NCBI GenBank assembly: GCA_937902275.1
Contig: CALFNW010000077.1
Span: 1 to 56,298, forward strand
Direction: 5' to 3'
DNA: 56,298 nt
DNA from: UBA4717 sp002404395
Lineage (GTDB): Bacteria > Bacillota > Clostridia > Oscillospirales > CAG-272
A program made the position numbers and the translations under genes. Below are positions 49,383 through 56,298 of the stretch, piece after piece. Below the pieces are notes generated by a model. It worked only from the letters and a program-made list of their open reading frames with translations, was not told where the DNA came from and ran no database searches. Each line of letters starts with the position of its first letter. The stretch's first letter is position 1.

Positions 49383-49416
49383 ATATAAAAAAGCACTTGC
49401 CGAAGCAAGTGCTTTT
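49383..49416 (-). terminator. Terminator of the tRNA operon
   Basis: On the minus strand a 12-bp stem AAAAGCACTTGC/GCAAGTGCTTTT with a TTCG tetraloop follows immediately after the CCA of tRNA-Tyr, then TTTTTTA. The first stem base overlaps the last base of CCA. Confidence 0.85.
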
Positions 49417-49500
49417 GGTGGGAGCGGGTGGATTCGGACCACCGAAGTCAGTGACAACAGATTTACAGTCTGCCCCCTTTGGCCGCTCGGGAACGCTCCC
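49416..49500 (-). tRNA. tRNA-Tyr (anticodon GTA)
   Basis: 85 nt including encoded CCA. Acceptor arms GGGAGCG and CGCTCCC pair, the anticodon stem-loop is CAGACTGTAAATCTG with GTA, and a long variable arm follows, as expected for bacterial tRNA-Tyr. The T-arm is GGTGG-TCCGAAT-CCACC. The 5' base abuts the CCA of the upstream tRNA-Thr with no spacer. Confidence 0.95.
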
Positions 49501-49575
49501 TGGAGCTGGTGAACGGAGTCGAACCATCAACCTGCTGATTACAAATCAGCTGCTCTGCCATTGAGCCACACCAGC
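49501..49575 (-). tRNA. tRNA-Thr (anticodon TGT)
   Basis: 75 nt including encoded CCA. Acceptor arms GCTGGTG and CACCAGC pair, the anticodon stem-loop is CTGATTTGTAATCAG with TGT, and the T-loop contains GTTCGACTC. It is first in a two-tRNA transcript with promoter at 49599-49627. Confidence 0.95.
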
Positions 49576-49598
49576 GTCTGTATCCTCGCGACTCGTAT

Positions 49599-49627
49599 AG
49601 TATATCAAAAACAACGCTGATTGTCAA
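49599..49627 (-). promoter_or_regulatory. Promoter of the tRNA-Thr/tRNA-Tyr operon
   Basis: TTGACA (49627-49622), 17-bp spacer, TATACT (49604-49599) on the minus strand, about 24 bp before tRNA-Thr. Confidence 0.75.
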
Positions 49628-49656
49628 TACCTTTTTGCAATTTTTTTATTTTTTTG

Positions 49657-50598
49657 TCAAAGCGAGAGTATAAGCCCGGCAAGGTGCAGAACAAGCGGTA
49701 TGGTCGCCACGCTGAGCACGGTGGTCATACCTACAAGCTCCGCCGCATATCCGGGTTTGATGTCATATATTTCGCCGAACATTGCGGCGTTTGAAGCGCT
49801 CGGAAGCGCGGTCATAACGGTAATGAAGTATGTCATGAACTCACCGGCACCGACAAGGCGGCAGACAAGCGCAAATGCAAGCGGCACCGCTATAAGCTTG
49901 TAGAGTGAAAACAGGTAGATCTTCGGTGAGAGTAGGAAGCTTTTGGCGCTTCTCGTGGCGATCAGACCGCCGATAATCAGCTGTGAAAGCGGCGTGCAGA
50001 GCGAACCGAGAAAATTGAAAGCATTTAACATGAAATCGGGAAGTTCAAAGAAAGGCTTGAGCATATATAATGCTATTCCTACAAGGCAGGGGGTGGTTCC
50101 GTAATTGAGCACGAGCTTTTTCGGGTTGAGCTTTATATCGGTCCTGCCTTTTCCGAGCAGGATCATTCCCCAACTCCATAAGAAAAGATTGAACGAGATG
50201 AGGTAAAATGCGCCGTAAAACTGACCGTCCGCACCGAGAGTTTCGCCGATAACGGGCAGTCCGAGAAATCCGCAATTGGTGAATATTATAGCAAATGATA
50301 CGATCTTGGCTTCATTGAATTCGTGAATGAATCTTGAGTAAAGATGCGCCGCAAACGCCATAATGGTGTGACAAAGCAGACCGATACCGACCACTGCAAG
50401 GCCGGATAAGAGCTTTGCCTTTGAATATTCCGCAGAGATCACCGAATATACAATAAGAAAGGGTTGTGCGATCTCAATTACGAGCCGCGACAGTCTGCGT
50501 GAAAAGTCATCGTTTATGATGCCGTGCCGACGTGCAAAAAAGCCTGCCGCGCAGAGTATAAACAGCGTCAGCATCATTTTGAATACCGTAATTATCAT
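49657..50598 (-). CDS. AEC-family (auxin efflux carrier-like) transporter
   Basis: A 313-residue integral membrane protein with about ten hydrophobic segments. It has the family signatures FFARRHGIINDDFSRRLSRLVIEIAQPFLI, IIFTNCGFLGLPVIGE and a C-terminal ALPSASNAAMFGEIY block. Bacterial AEC members move small organic acids such as malate or other anions; the substrate is unknown. The start overlaps the uracil-DNA glycosylase stop as ATGA, and GGAGAG is upstream, so both are translated from one mRNA. The pairing with a DNA repair gene is probably not functional. Confidence 0.9.
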   Translation of the reverse strand: MIITVFKMMLTLFILCAAGFFARRHGIINDDFSRRLSRLVIEIAQPFLIVYSVISAEYSKAKLLSGLAVVGIGLLCHTIMAFAAHLYSRFIHEFNEAKIVSFAIIFTNCGFLGLPVIGETLGADGQFYGAFYLISFNLFLWSWGMILLGKGRTDIKLNPKKLVLNYGTTPCLVGIALYMLKPFFELPDFMLNAFNFLGSLCTPLSQLIIGGLIATRSAKSFLLSPKIYLFSLYKLIAVPLAFALVCRLVGAGEFMTYFITVMTALPSASNAAMFGEIYDIKPGYAAELVGMTTVLSVATIPLVLHLAGLILSL

Positions 50599-51149
50599 TT
50601 TTGAAGCTCTCCGAGTGTTTTATATATTTCCTTCATATCACGCATCATGTCGCCTTTTTTGGACGGATCTCTGAGCAGGGCGGACGGATGATATACCGCA
50701 TACATCGTAAATCTGCCGATCTTGAATCTGATCCCATGCTCGCGTGTTATGCGAAAGTCGGGTTTTATCAGACGCATTGCGGATATTCTTCCGAGACATA
50801 CGATGATTTCGGGCTTTATTATTCTGACCTGCTCTCTCAGAAAGTCCATGCATGAATCTTCCTCGTCGGGCTTCGGGTCACGGTTATGCGGCGGTCTGCA
50901 TTTAAGGATATTTGCTATGTATACAAGCTCGCGGTCTATTCCGACGTACTCAAGGTATTTATCGAGCAGTTTTCCGGCAGGACCGACAAACGGTATTCCG
51001 CTTTCGTCCTCTTTTTCCCCGGGAGCCTCGCCGACAAACATCAGCTTTGCGTTCGGGTTGCCTGTTCCGAATACGATATTTTTTCTCGTGCGGCAGAGTC
51101 CGCATTTTTCACATTTGCCGCAGAGTGCTTCAAGCTCATTCAGGTTCAT
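50595..51149 (-). CDS. Family 4 uracil-DNA glycosylase (iron-sulfur type)
   Basis: A 184-residue DNA repair enzyme that removes uracil. It has the Fe-S cysteines C-x2-C near the start (CGKCEKCGLC) with later ones in ILKCRPP and IIVCLG. The catalytic region is FVGEAPGEKEDESGIPFVGPAGKLL and the C-terminal motif is VYHPSALLRDP. ATG 51149 has AGGTG about 6 nt upstream; a GTG at 51158 is an alternative. Length is normal for the family. Confidence 0.94.
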   Translation of the reverse strand: MNLNELEALCGKCEKCGLCRTRKNIVFGTGNPNAKLMFVGEAPGEKEDESGIPFVGPAGKLLDKYLEYVGIDRELVYIANILKCRPPHNRDPKPDEEDSCMDFLREQVRIIKPEIIVCLGRISAMRLIKPDFRITREHGIRFKIGRFTMYAVYHPSALLRDPSKKGDMMRDMKEIYKTLGELQK

Positions 51150-51232
51150 TAACGTCACCTACTGTCACCGCCGAATCATAGTGACATAAGTTTAACACAT
51201 CTGCTTTTCAAAGTCAACCTTTTTCGATCGAA

Positions 51233-51850
51233 TTACCGGCTGCCTCGGCCGAGCTTCTCTATGACGGAAGATTCGATCAGACAGCTGCCGTGCTCCTCAA
51301 GGTATGCTTCAAGGTATCTGTCGGTCACTTCATAACCGAAGTCGCAAAGACGCGTAAATATCGGCGGCGCCGCGGCGGGAGACTCATGCTCAAGCATGAG
51401 ATAATAGCGGTCGTCGGAGCGGTACAGGCGGCTGCTGCAGCCGTTGTATGTACTTGCGAGCATGGTACAGGCATCTATAAGGTCGATCGGACTGTCGAAC
51501 GCAAATACGCTGTGTACCATTGTTTTCTTTGCGCGTGCGCAGGATTCTCGTTTTTCCGTGCGTGCCGCTTCGTTCACGGTATCATCACCGCCTCTGTCGA
51601 ATTTTGTTATATACAGTTCACATCCGCCGTCACGCGCCGGATATACCTGAATTATCGAGTGAGCGCCGAGCGCATCAAACCCGGTTTCATATTTTACTTC
51701 ATCGAGCACATCGGAAAACGCCTCTCGGATAACGCTTCCCGCACGTCCGAGGGTAAACAGCTGAAAATCAATATGTATGCCGTATTGCTCCATATCATTT
51801 TTGGTCAGCACGATTTTCATTTTGTCGGCGTTTATCAGGATCAGTTCCAC
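51233..51850 (-). CDS. mecA: Adaptor protein MecA
   Basis: MecA delivers substrates to ClpC for degradation. The 205-residue protein has the N-terminal MecA pattern ELILINADKMKIVLTKNDMEQYGI, an acidic/variable middle and the C-terminal ClpC-binding domain (VFAFDSPIDLIDACTML, SSRLYRSDDRYYLMLE, YLEEHGSCLIES). It starts with GTG at 51850, supported by the family N-terminus and GGAGAA about 9 nt upstream. A hairpin GCCGT-AAGCA-ACGGC lies just before that site. A promoter is at 51935-51964. Confidence 0.9.
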   Translation of the reverse strand: MELILINADKMKIVLTKNDMEQYGIHIDFQLFTLGRAGSVIREAFSDVLDEVKYETGFDALGAHSIIQVYPARDGGCELYITKFDRGGDDTVNEAARTEKRESCARAKKTMVHSVFAFDSPIDLIDACTMLASTYNGCSSRLYRSDDRYYLMLEHESPAAAPPIFTRLCDFGYEVTDRYLEAYLEEHGSCLIESSVIEKLGRGSR

Positions 51851-51934
51851 TTACATTATTCTCCGTTCTGCCGTTGCTTACGGCGCGGGATCTGTTATTC
51901 GGCTTTCGTTTCTTGGCGATGCCGATATACTACT

Positions 51935-51964
51935 ATTATAAGCGATAGAGGTATAGTTTGTCAC
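51935..51964 (-). promoter_or_regulatory. Promoter of mecA
   Basis: GTGACA (51964-51959), 18-bp spacer, TATAAT (51940-51935) on the minus strand, giving a leader of about 75 nt. Confidence 0.55.
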
Positions 51965-52025
51965 CGCAAAATGTTTTCCGAGTCTTACAGATAATACCGC
52001 ATATCCGCTGCGCGCGGAAACGGGC

Positions 52026-52067
52026 GCAAGAAAGCGGAGACAAACAGTCTTGCCTCCGCCTTCTTGC
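52026..52067. other. Unexplained hairpin in the gap between dapB and mecA
   Basis: Arms GCAAGAAAGCGGAG (52026-52039) and CTCCGCCTTCTTGC (52054-52067) pair over 14 positions with one A-C mismatch (G-U on the minus strand). There is no U-tract on either side. The surrounding gap 51965-52234 contains no gene or other feature that I recognise. Confidence 0.4.
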
Positions 52068-52234
52068 CGGGTCATTTATGATGCTTTAAAATCCTGCTTA
52101 CAACGGGTCGATTTGCTGACATATCGCCGTGTCTGTCTTTCGGAACATTGCCGATGGGGTTTGGCACTTCTGATCTGTCTTTGAAAAGCAAAGCGCGCGG
52201 CTTCGGGTCCGCTATGTGAGACTGAGCTTTTGTG

Positions 52235-52933
52235 TTAATCTCCGATCAGATCCCGCATCGTATATAATCCCGGCGGCTTGCCGAATACAAACTCGGCGGC
52301 GGCTATTGCACCGCTTGCAAACAGCGTGCGGGAATTTGCGTTGTGACTGACGGTAAGCGTCTGAAGTCCGTCGTCGAAGATCACCTCGTGCCTTCCTATT
52401 GTGTTGCCGAGCCGCAGCGAGTGTATAATAGTATTGCCGCCGCGCGCCCGCGCTTCGCCGATAGTTTTCGCAAGCTCAAGCGCAGTGCCGCTGGGTATGT
52501 CAAGTTTGCCTTTCCGATGCGTTTCGATTATTTCAACGTCCGCTTCCGGCAGCTTTGACGCCAGCGTTTCAACAAGTCCGTCGAGCAGTGCCGCGCCGAG
52601 CGACATATTTGCGCTTGCAAACACGGGTAGCTTTTCGGAGCAAAGCTTTATCAATTCCGTTTCTTTGTGATCTCTGCCGGTCACCGCAGTTACGAGCGCC
52701 GTGCGCTGCAGGTCAATATGTCCGAGCAGAAAGCCTACGAGCTCACGCGTGGCTTCATGAGTGGAAAAATCAATTATCGCATCCGCCGCTGTATTACAGT
52801 CGAAAATGCTGCGATAAACGCCGTCGCCGCCGAGCGTGTCAGCCTTTGCGGCAAGCGTGTGAGCTGAATTTTGTATTAACTCGGCGGTCACTCTGCCCAT
52901 TTTGCCTTCGGAACCGAAAACGATGATATTCAT
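52235..52933 (-). CDS. dapB: 4-hydroxy-tetrahydrodipicolinate reductase DapB
   Basis: DapB reduces the dihydrodipicolinate-pathway intermediate toward lysine and meso-diaminopimelate. The 232-residue protein has the nucleotide loop IIVFGSEGKMGR, AIIDFSTHEATRE and the catalytic block ETHRKGKLDIPSGTAL (His acid/base and Lys). It closes with ASGAIAAAEFVFGKPPGLYTMRDLIG. GGAGGA is before ATG 52933. dapA is not adjacent. It supplies the residue used by the DNPR-type MurE in this window. Confidence 0.95.
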   Translation of the reverse strand: MNIIVFGSEGKMGRVTAELIQNSAHTLAAKADTLGGDGVYRSIFDCNTAADAIIDFSTHEATRELVGFLLGHIDLQRTALVTAVTGRDHKETELIKLCSEKLPVFASANMSLGAALLDGLVETLASKLPEADVEIIETHRKGKLDIPSGTALELAKTIGEARARGGNTIIHSLRLGNTIGRHEVIFDDGLQTLTVSHNANSRTLFASGAIAAAEFVFGKPPGLYTMRDLIGD

Positions 52934-52958
52934 ACATTCCTCCATGTCGGCGTGCGCA

Positions 52959-52988
52959 TTTAAAGTGAAAATGCAAAAAGGATGTCAA
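52959..52988 (-). promoter_or_regulatory. Promoter of dapB overlapping the upstream terminator
   Basis: TTGACA (52988-52983), 18-bp spacer, TTTAAA (52964-52959) on the minus strand. The -35 box lies in the second arm of the terminator at 52976-53015; the single stem mismatch is what creates TTGACA instead of a perfectly paired TTAACA. Confidence 0.45.
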
Positions 52989-53015
52989 AAAGCTTTCGCT
53001 TTTTAACATCCTTTT
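52976..53015 (-). terminator. Terminator of the activase-GH36 operon
   Basis: 18-position stem (arms 52976-52993 and 52998-53015, one mismatch) with loop TTTC, followed by T-rich sequence on the minus strand. It lies 114 nt after the GH36 stop; the stretch between holds nothing recognisable. Confidence 0.8.
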
Positions 53016-53128
53016 GAAGCTGTACGGATTCGGACGGCATAGCATAAAATTTAAAATTTCGTTTGCGCAAAACCGAATTTTCACGCCGGAATTTTGAAAT
53101 ATTTGCTCATGCTGTCGCCGTTCGGACG

Positions 53129-55195
53129 TTATTTCAGCTCAAAATGCAGATCTGATGGCAGTGAGGTAAAGGTACAAAGCGAGCCGTTTCTCAGCACCTT
53201 GTATTCGCCGCTTTCGCAAACTGCCGTAAACTGCCGTCTGCCCTTGCAGACGAACGCCGTTTTTCCGCCTTCGTACACATTATATGTATTGTTGAAAGAA
53301 TCAAGAACTGCGGCGGGTGCCATGAATTTATCAATTCTGCCGAGCATTGCGATCCCGTTCTTGTCAAACGGTGAGATTATATAAAGTCTGAAATCGTCGT
53401 GATCTTTAAGTCTGAATGAAAAGATGTCGTTTTTGTCCATGATATGGAGCTTGCCGGTCTCGTATTCGTATACCGCGTACTCGCCGTCGGGCAGACCGTG
53501 AACGTCTGAGGGGGAGATCGTTCCGCTTACCGACTTGTTTTTTGCATTTATGTTGTAGGCGGCGATCACGCCGAATTTGCCGTTTCCGCAGGTATTGAAT
53601 ATTTTGAGTGCCGAAGTCGAGGTCTCGGGATCGGTAAAGAGCGAGTCGAGCGTCGGACGTGCCGGACGGTCGCAACGCAGTATCCTGCCGTCGTTAAAGG
53701 CGAGCGGATCGAGTAATGCCTTATTGGAACGACCGATCGTATCGCTCACGTAGATAGGACCGCCGGAGATCGCGCGAAGCAGACTGTTTTTGGTTGCCTG
53801 TCCGTCGTCGGTCCACCACATATCAAAGTCGGAGTAGTAAAATTCGCCCTGAAACATTGAACTGTAAACGCATTGGAGAATGTGTTTTTTGAACCATTCG
53901 CGGTTTTCGGGCTGGAAGTCTCCCGAGCAACGGTTTATCGCGCTGGTCGGGCGGTTCCACATATTCTCGTTTGCCATGCACATACAGTTGATTATATTGT
54001 TGTCGAAGTTCGCGCCGACCGAGGCTTCAAGTCCTTCGTGAAGCGCGCGTGCGGCTACTCCGATCGGGTACACGTTCTGATAGTGACCGCGCAGGAAGCT
54101 TTGATTATCTATTTTTACGAATTCGACTCCGCATTCACGGAAGAATTTGTGGAAGGCATTGTAGAACTTGAATATCTTATCGCTCTCCATCCGCGGTATG
54201 AGCTTGCCGTTCGGCACGGTTTCAAGGCAGTCGGCAAATTCTTTTGCAAGCGGCCCTTCGGGATCGACGCCGCGCCAATATCCGGTGGTGGGGTGCCACA
54301 TACCGACGTGCATTCCGAGCTTTTTCATTTCCTGAACGCAGTGCTTGAGACCCTTCGGAAAGCGCTCGTGATCGGCTTCAAAGCTGGTGAGTGCAGAGGA
54401 GTGCATCTGTCTGAACATATCGTTGTTGATGTACGGACGCGCATTGAGACCGCGGCAGTCTGCCCACATATCGTCAAGGATCGCCCATCTGACCGGTATC
54501 TGTTTTTCTTTGAACTCACGGCATTTTTCGAGTAACCCTTCCTCGTTTACGTCGATATGCATTGCATCCCACGAGCACCAGCCGAGGTATTCAAACAATT
54601 CCGGGTAGCGTCTTTTTTCGATGGTGCCGAGCCCGGTTCCGAGTAAATCAAAAGCAAAGTTTGCGCTGTCGTGCACAAGCGTATAGGGATCATCGCTTCC
54701 GTCGTTTATTATGAGCGCGAGAGTGTCCTCAGCTTTGGAAAGATTGCTGTAATAGCTTGTAATGCCGAGATTTATACCGTCGCTGTCTCCGAAAAGCGTT
54801 GCCTTATAGACCTTATCGCACACCGGAAGAAGCAGAGAATATCTGCCGTCGTTTTTTTCATACATAAAGCCCTGCGTGTCAACATGGAGCTTTGTGAGGT
54901 CGCTTGAAAACTCGCTTCTGCACCAGAAAGCACAGTTCATGAAGTTTGCGAGATAACGCTTCAGATCTTTGAGCGATTCGGAGCATATTCCGACGGCGTA
55001 ATTGCCGTTTAAGTATCCGCGCTCCGCTTTTGCGCTGATAAAGAGCGCGGTCATATTTCCCCGCGTTTCGGTACGGAGCGAGGCGGCGATGTTGCCGTCT
55101 TCTGAAACATATCCGTTTTTGCCGTCCTTCTTGAGGAAAATTTTGCTGCCGTTTTCGAGCAGCGCCCACACTTTCATTTTTTCAAATACATTCAT
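53129..55195 (-). CDS. GH36-type alpha-galactosidase / raffinose-synthase-like protein
   Basis: A 688-residue cytoplasmic glycoside hydrolase related to the raffinose synthase/Sip1 group. The catalytic barrel shows LGWCSWDAMHIDV, WAILDDMWAD, GMWHPTTGYWRGVDPEG, the nucleophile Asp in FVKIDNQSFL and the acid/base Asp in INRCSGDFQPENREW. No signal peptide is present. Expected activity is alpha-galactoside hydrolysis or transfer; the exact linkage is unknown. AAAGGA is before the ATG. The glycyl-radical activase gene ends 33 bp upstream, so the two share a transcript. Confidence 0.88.
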   Translation of the reverse strand: MNVFEKMKVWALLENGSKIFLKKDGKNGYVSEDGNIAASLRTETRGNMTALFISAKAERGYLNGNYAVGICSESLKDLKRYLANFMNCAFWCRSEFSSDLTKLHVDTQGFMYEKNDGRYSLLLPVCDKVYKATLFGDSDGINLGITSYYSNLSKAEDTLALIINDGSDDPYTLVHDSANFAFDLLGTGLGTIEKRRYPELFEYLGWCSWDAMHIDVNEEGLLEKCREFKEKQIPVRWAILDDMWADCRGLNARPYINNDMFRQMHSSALTSFEADHERFPKGLKHCVQEMKKLGMHVGMWHPTTGYWRGVDPEGPLAKEFADCLETVPNGKLIPRMESDKIFKFYNAFHKFFRECGVEFVKIDNQSFLRGHYQNVYPIGVAARALHEGLEASVGANFDNNIINCMCMANENMWNRPTSAINRCSGDFQPENREWFKKHILQCVYSSMFQGEFYYSDFDMWWTDDGQATKNSLLRAISGGPIYVSDTIGRSNKALLDPLAFNDGRILRCDRPARPTLDSLFTDPETSTSALKIFNTCGNGKFGVIAAYNINAKNKSVSGTISPSDVHGLPDGEYAVYEYETGKLHIMDKNDIFSFRLKDHDDFRLYIISPFDKNGIAMLGRIDKFMAPAAVLDSFNNTYNVYEGGKTAFVCKGRRQFTAVCESGEYKVLRNGSLCTFTSLPSDLHFELK

Positions 55196-55228
55196 GAGTT
55201 CGTTCCTTTCGGTAGTTGTAAAATATCC

Positions 55229-56047
55229 TTAAACAAGCTTAGCGTGCTTGAATATTTCGAGATCGACTTTGTTGTTGGTGCTTTTGTGGCCCTCAAGGGG
55301 GTAGGTCATGCCGACGCTTTTGTATTTTGCCCCTGCCATGGCGTTGTACGGTAACAGCTCAACATTTGAGTCGCCGGCAAGCTCGGCGATCGCCGAAAGA
55401 TTTTCGGGAGTATCGGTGATATCCGGTATGAGCGGCACTCTTATTGCGTGCGGCTTTTTGCTTTTTTGCAATATTCTGAGGTTTTCAAGTATACAGGCAT
55501 TATCGACGCCGGTATATTCCTTGTGCTTTACCGGATCGGCAAGCTTGACGTCCATCATTATGTAATCGGTGTTTTCGATCACGCTTGCGAAAATTTCTGG
55601 AGTCGTAAAGCCGCTTGTCTGAATTGCACGGTTTAACTCGCCTAGCCTTTTGAGCAGATCGATCGTGAACTCGTGCTGAAACATCGGTTCGCCGCCCGAG
55701 ATCGTTACGCCGCCTCCGGACATCCTCAAAAAATCGGCACCGCGCAAAACGCGTGCGGCAACGTCGAACGAATCCATCTCCTTGCCGCTGAGCGTGATAA
55801 GTCCCTGCGGACAGGCAAACAGGCATCTGCCGAATTTTTTGCATATCTCATGGGGACAGGGATTGAAACAGCGCCCGCAGTGAACGCAACGGCTTTCTTT
55901 GACCATGAGCTGCGGTTCGGGAGACAGTCCCTCCGGATTATGACACCATTTACAGCGCAACGGACAGCCTTTAAGAAAGACCGTGGTCCTCACGCCGGGA
56001 CCGTCGTGGACCGAAAATTCCTTTATATCAAATACAGTTCCAAGCAT
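55229..56047 (-). CDS. Glycyl-radical enzyme activating protein (PflA-like radical SAM)
   Basis: A 272-residue radical SAM protein that would install a glycyl radical on a partner enzyme. The SAM cluster motif is C28-x3-C32-x2-C35 (GCPLRCKWC). A ferredoxin-like insert follows, with C54, C57, C60 and C64 for one extra cluster. The second set (C69, C75, C79) is less regular. GGGVTISGGEP and LMMDVKL-like strands complete the barrel. This double-cluster form activates non-PFL members such as choline- or glycerol-dehydratase-like enzymes. No glycyl-radical enzyme is in the window; it may lie to the right or elsewhere. Confidence 0.9.
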   Translation of the reverse strand: MLGTVFDIKEFSVHDGPGVRTTVFLKGCPLRCKWCHNPEGLSPEPQLMVKESRCVHCGRCFNPCPHEICKKFGRCLFACPQGLITLSGKEMDSFDVAARVLRGADFLRMSGGGVTISGGEPMFQHEFTIDLLKRLGELNRAIQTSGFTTPEIFASVIENTDYIMMDVKLADPVKHKEYTGVDNACILENLRILQKSKKPHAIRVPLIPDITDTPENLSAIAELAGDSNVELLPYNAMAGAKYKSVGMTYPLEGHKSTNNKVDLEIFKHAKLV

Positions 56048-56077
56048 AATAATACCTATGCCGCGCGGCGGCTCAAA
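56045..56077 (-). repeat. Start-hairpin element before the activase gene
   Basis: Minus-strand order is TTCTTTGA, stem GCCGC, loop CGC, GCGGC (56072-56060), then ATAGGTATTATT and the start ATG. It shares the TTTGA-G lead, the 3-nt loop and the ATTATG end with 22797-22840 and 46860-46903. Confidence 0.5.
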
Positions 56078-56191
56078 GAATTGAAGTTTTTCCGTGTCGG
56101 ACCTGCCGATTCAGACCGTTCGGTCGGGCGCTTTTCCGATATGCGAGACAATAAATATACGCCGGCGGCTTTATCGGCGGTCAACATTTGA

Positions 56192-56220
56192 ATGATAACA
56201 TAATGCTCGGATAAAGTCAA
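56192..56220 (-). promoter_or_regulatory. Promoter of the activase-GH36 operon
   Basis: TTGACT (56220-56215), 17-bp spacer, TATCAT (56197-56192) on the minus strand, about 145 bp before the start. Apart from the start hairpin, the region 56048-56298 holds nothing else that I recognise. Confidence 0.5.
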
Positions 56221-56298
56221 TGCAATAGCAGAAAAACACGCAAAAAAAGTGTAGGATTACAATAGATGTGTTACAGAGAATAAAAAAAGAGTGACGAA

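Noticed and set aside
48437..49408. 323-codon minus-strand frame across the sirtuin gene
   Set aside because: It is antisense to a sirtuin with intact motifs and has a low-complexity basic translation without a domain.
1..56298. CRISPR arrays, rRNA genes, prophage or insertion sequences
   Set aside because: No regular repeat-spacer pattern, rRNA core sequence, transposase or phage structural gene was seen on either strand.

Overview
The window looks like a chromosomal segment of an anaerobic Gram-positive member of the Clostridia, probably an uncultured gut-type lineage; no species can be named from the sequence alone. The support is a division and cell-wall cluster with DivIB/FtsQ, a MurE carrying the DNPR meso-diaminopimelate motif together with dapB, MecA, an HPr with both His15 and Ser46, a Wzz/BY-kinase/PHP-phosphatase module, purine-rich Shine-Dalgarno sites close to AAAGGAGG, and a glycyl-radical activase. 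Most genes lie on the minus strand. Base composition is moderate, with an AT-richer stretch in the first 1.7 kb.

Layout. 1-1733: the 3' part of a type I restriction HsdR subunit, cut by the window edge. 1.9-5 kb: an AraC-type regulator, a D,D-carboxypeptidase and a Gfo/Idh/MocA oxidoreductase. 5.2-18.4 kb (minus): the dcw cluster mraZ-rsmH-ftsL-class B PBP-murE-murF-mraY-ftsW-murG-ftsQ-ftsZ. It lacks murD, and its promoter is overlaid by four MraZ boxes in 10-bp phase. 18.7-21.7 kb: uvrC-rsmD-coaD. 21.8 kb: ptsH. 22.3-26.7 kb: rimM-trmD followed by a Wzy/O-antigen-ligase-like membrane protein and two DUF4330-like proteins. 26.9 kb (plus): a CwlD-like amidase. 27.7-38.9 kb (minus): radA, an orphan histidine kinase, a glycosyltransferase-CsaB fusion, a PrsA-like lipoprotein, mfd, pth and rplS. 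39-40.8 kb: an acyl-CoA ligase. 41.2-43.4 kb (plus): the polysaccharide tyrosine-phosphorylation module wzz-cpsD-cpsB.

The right part is more accessory: a YgjP-type metalloprotease, a DUF975 membrane protein, an ECF S component with DUF1893, an HxlR regulator divergent from a NAD(P)-binding protein, and a Zn-macrodomain plus SirTM sirtuin pair. These are followed by two abutting tRNA genes (Thr, Tyr), an AEC transporter with a family 4 uracil-DNA glycosylase, mecA, dapB, and a glycyl-radical activase followed by a GH36-type galactosidase.

The genes converge on envelope building: precursor synthesis (dapB, murE, murF, mraY, murG), polymerisation and trimming (ftsW, PBP, carboxypeptidase, amidase) and secondary polymers (Wzz/CpsD/CpsB, Wzy-like ligase, CsaB fusion). 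The most unusual signals are: (i) a family of small covarying hairpins placed directly before the ribosome binding site and start codon of unrelated genes; (ii) a macrodomain/SirTM pair without its usual lipoyl-carrier partners; (iii) a branched palindromic element between ftsZ and the oxidoreductase gene; and (iv) a structured leader under a consensus promoter ahead of the ECF S/DUF1893 pair. Several promoters are given as -35/-10 pairs; all were found by eye and none is experimentally supported.
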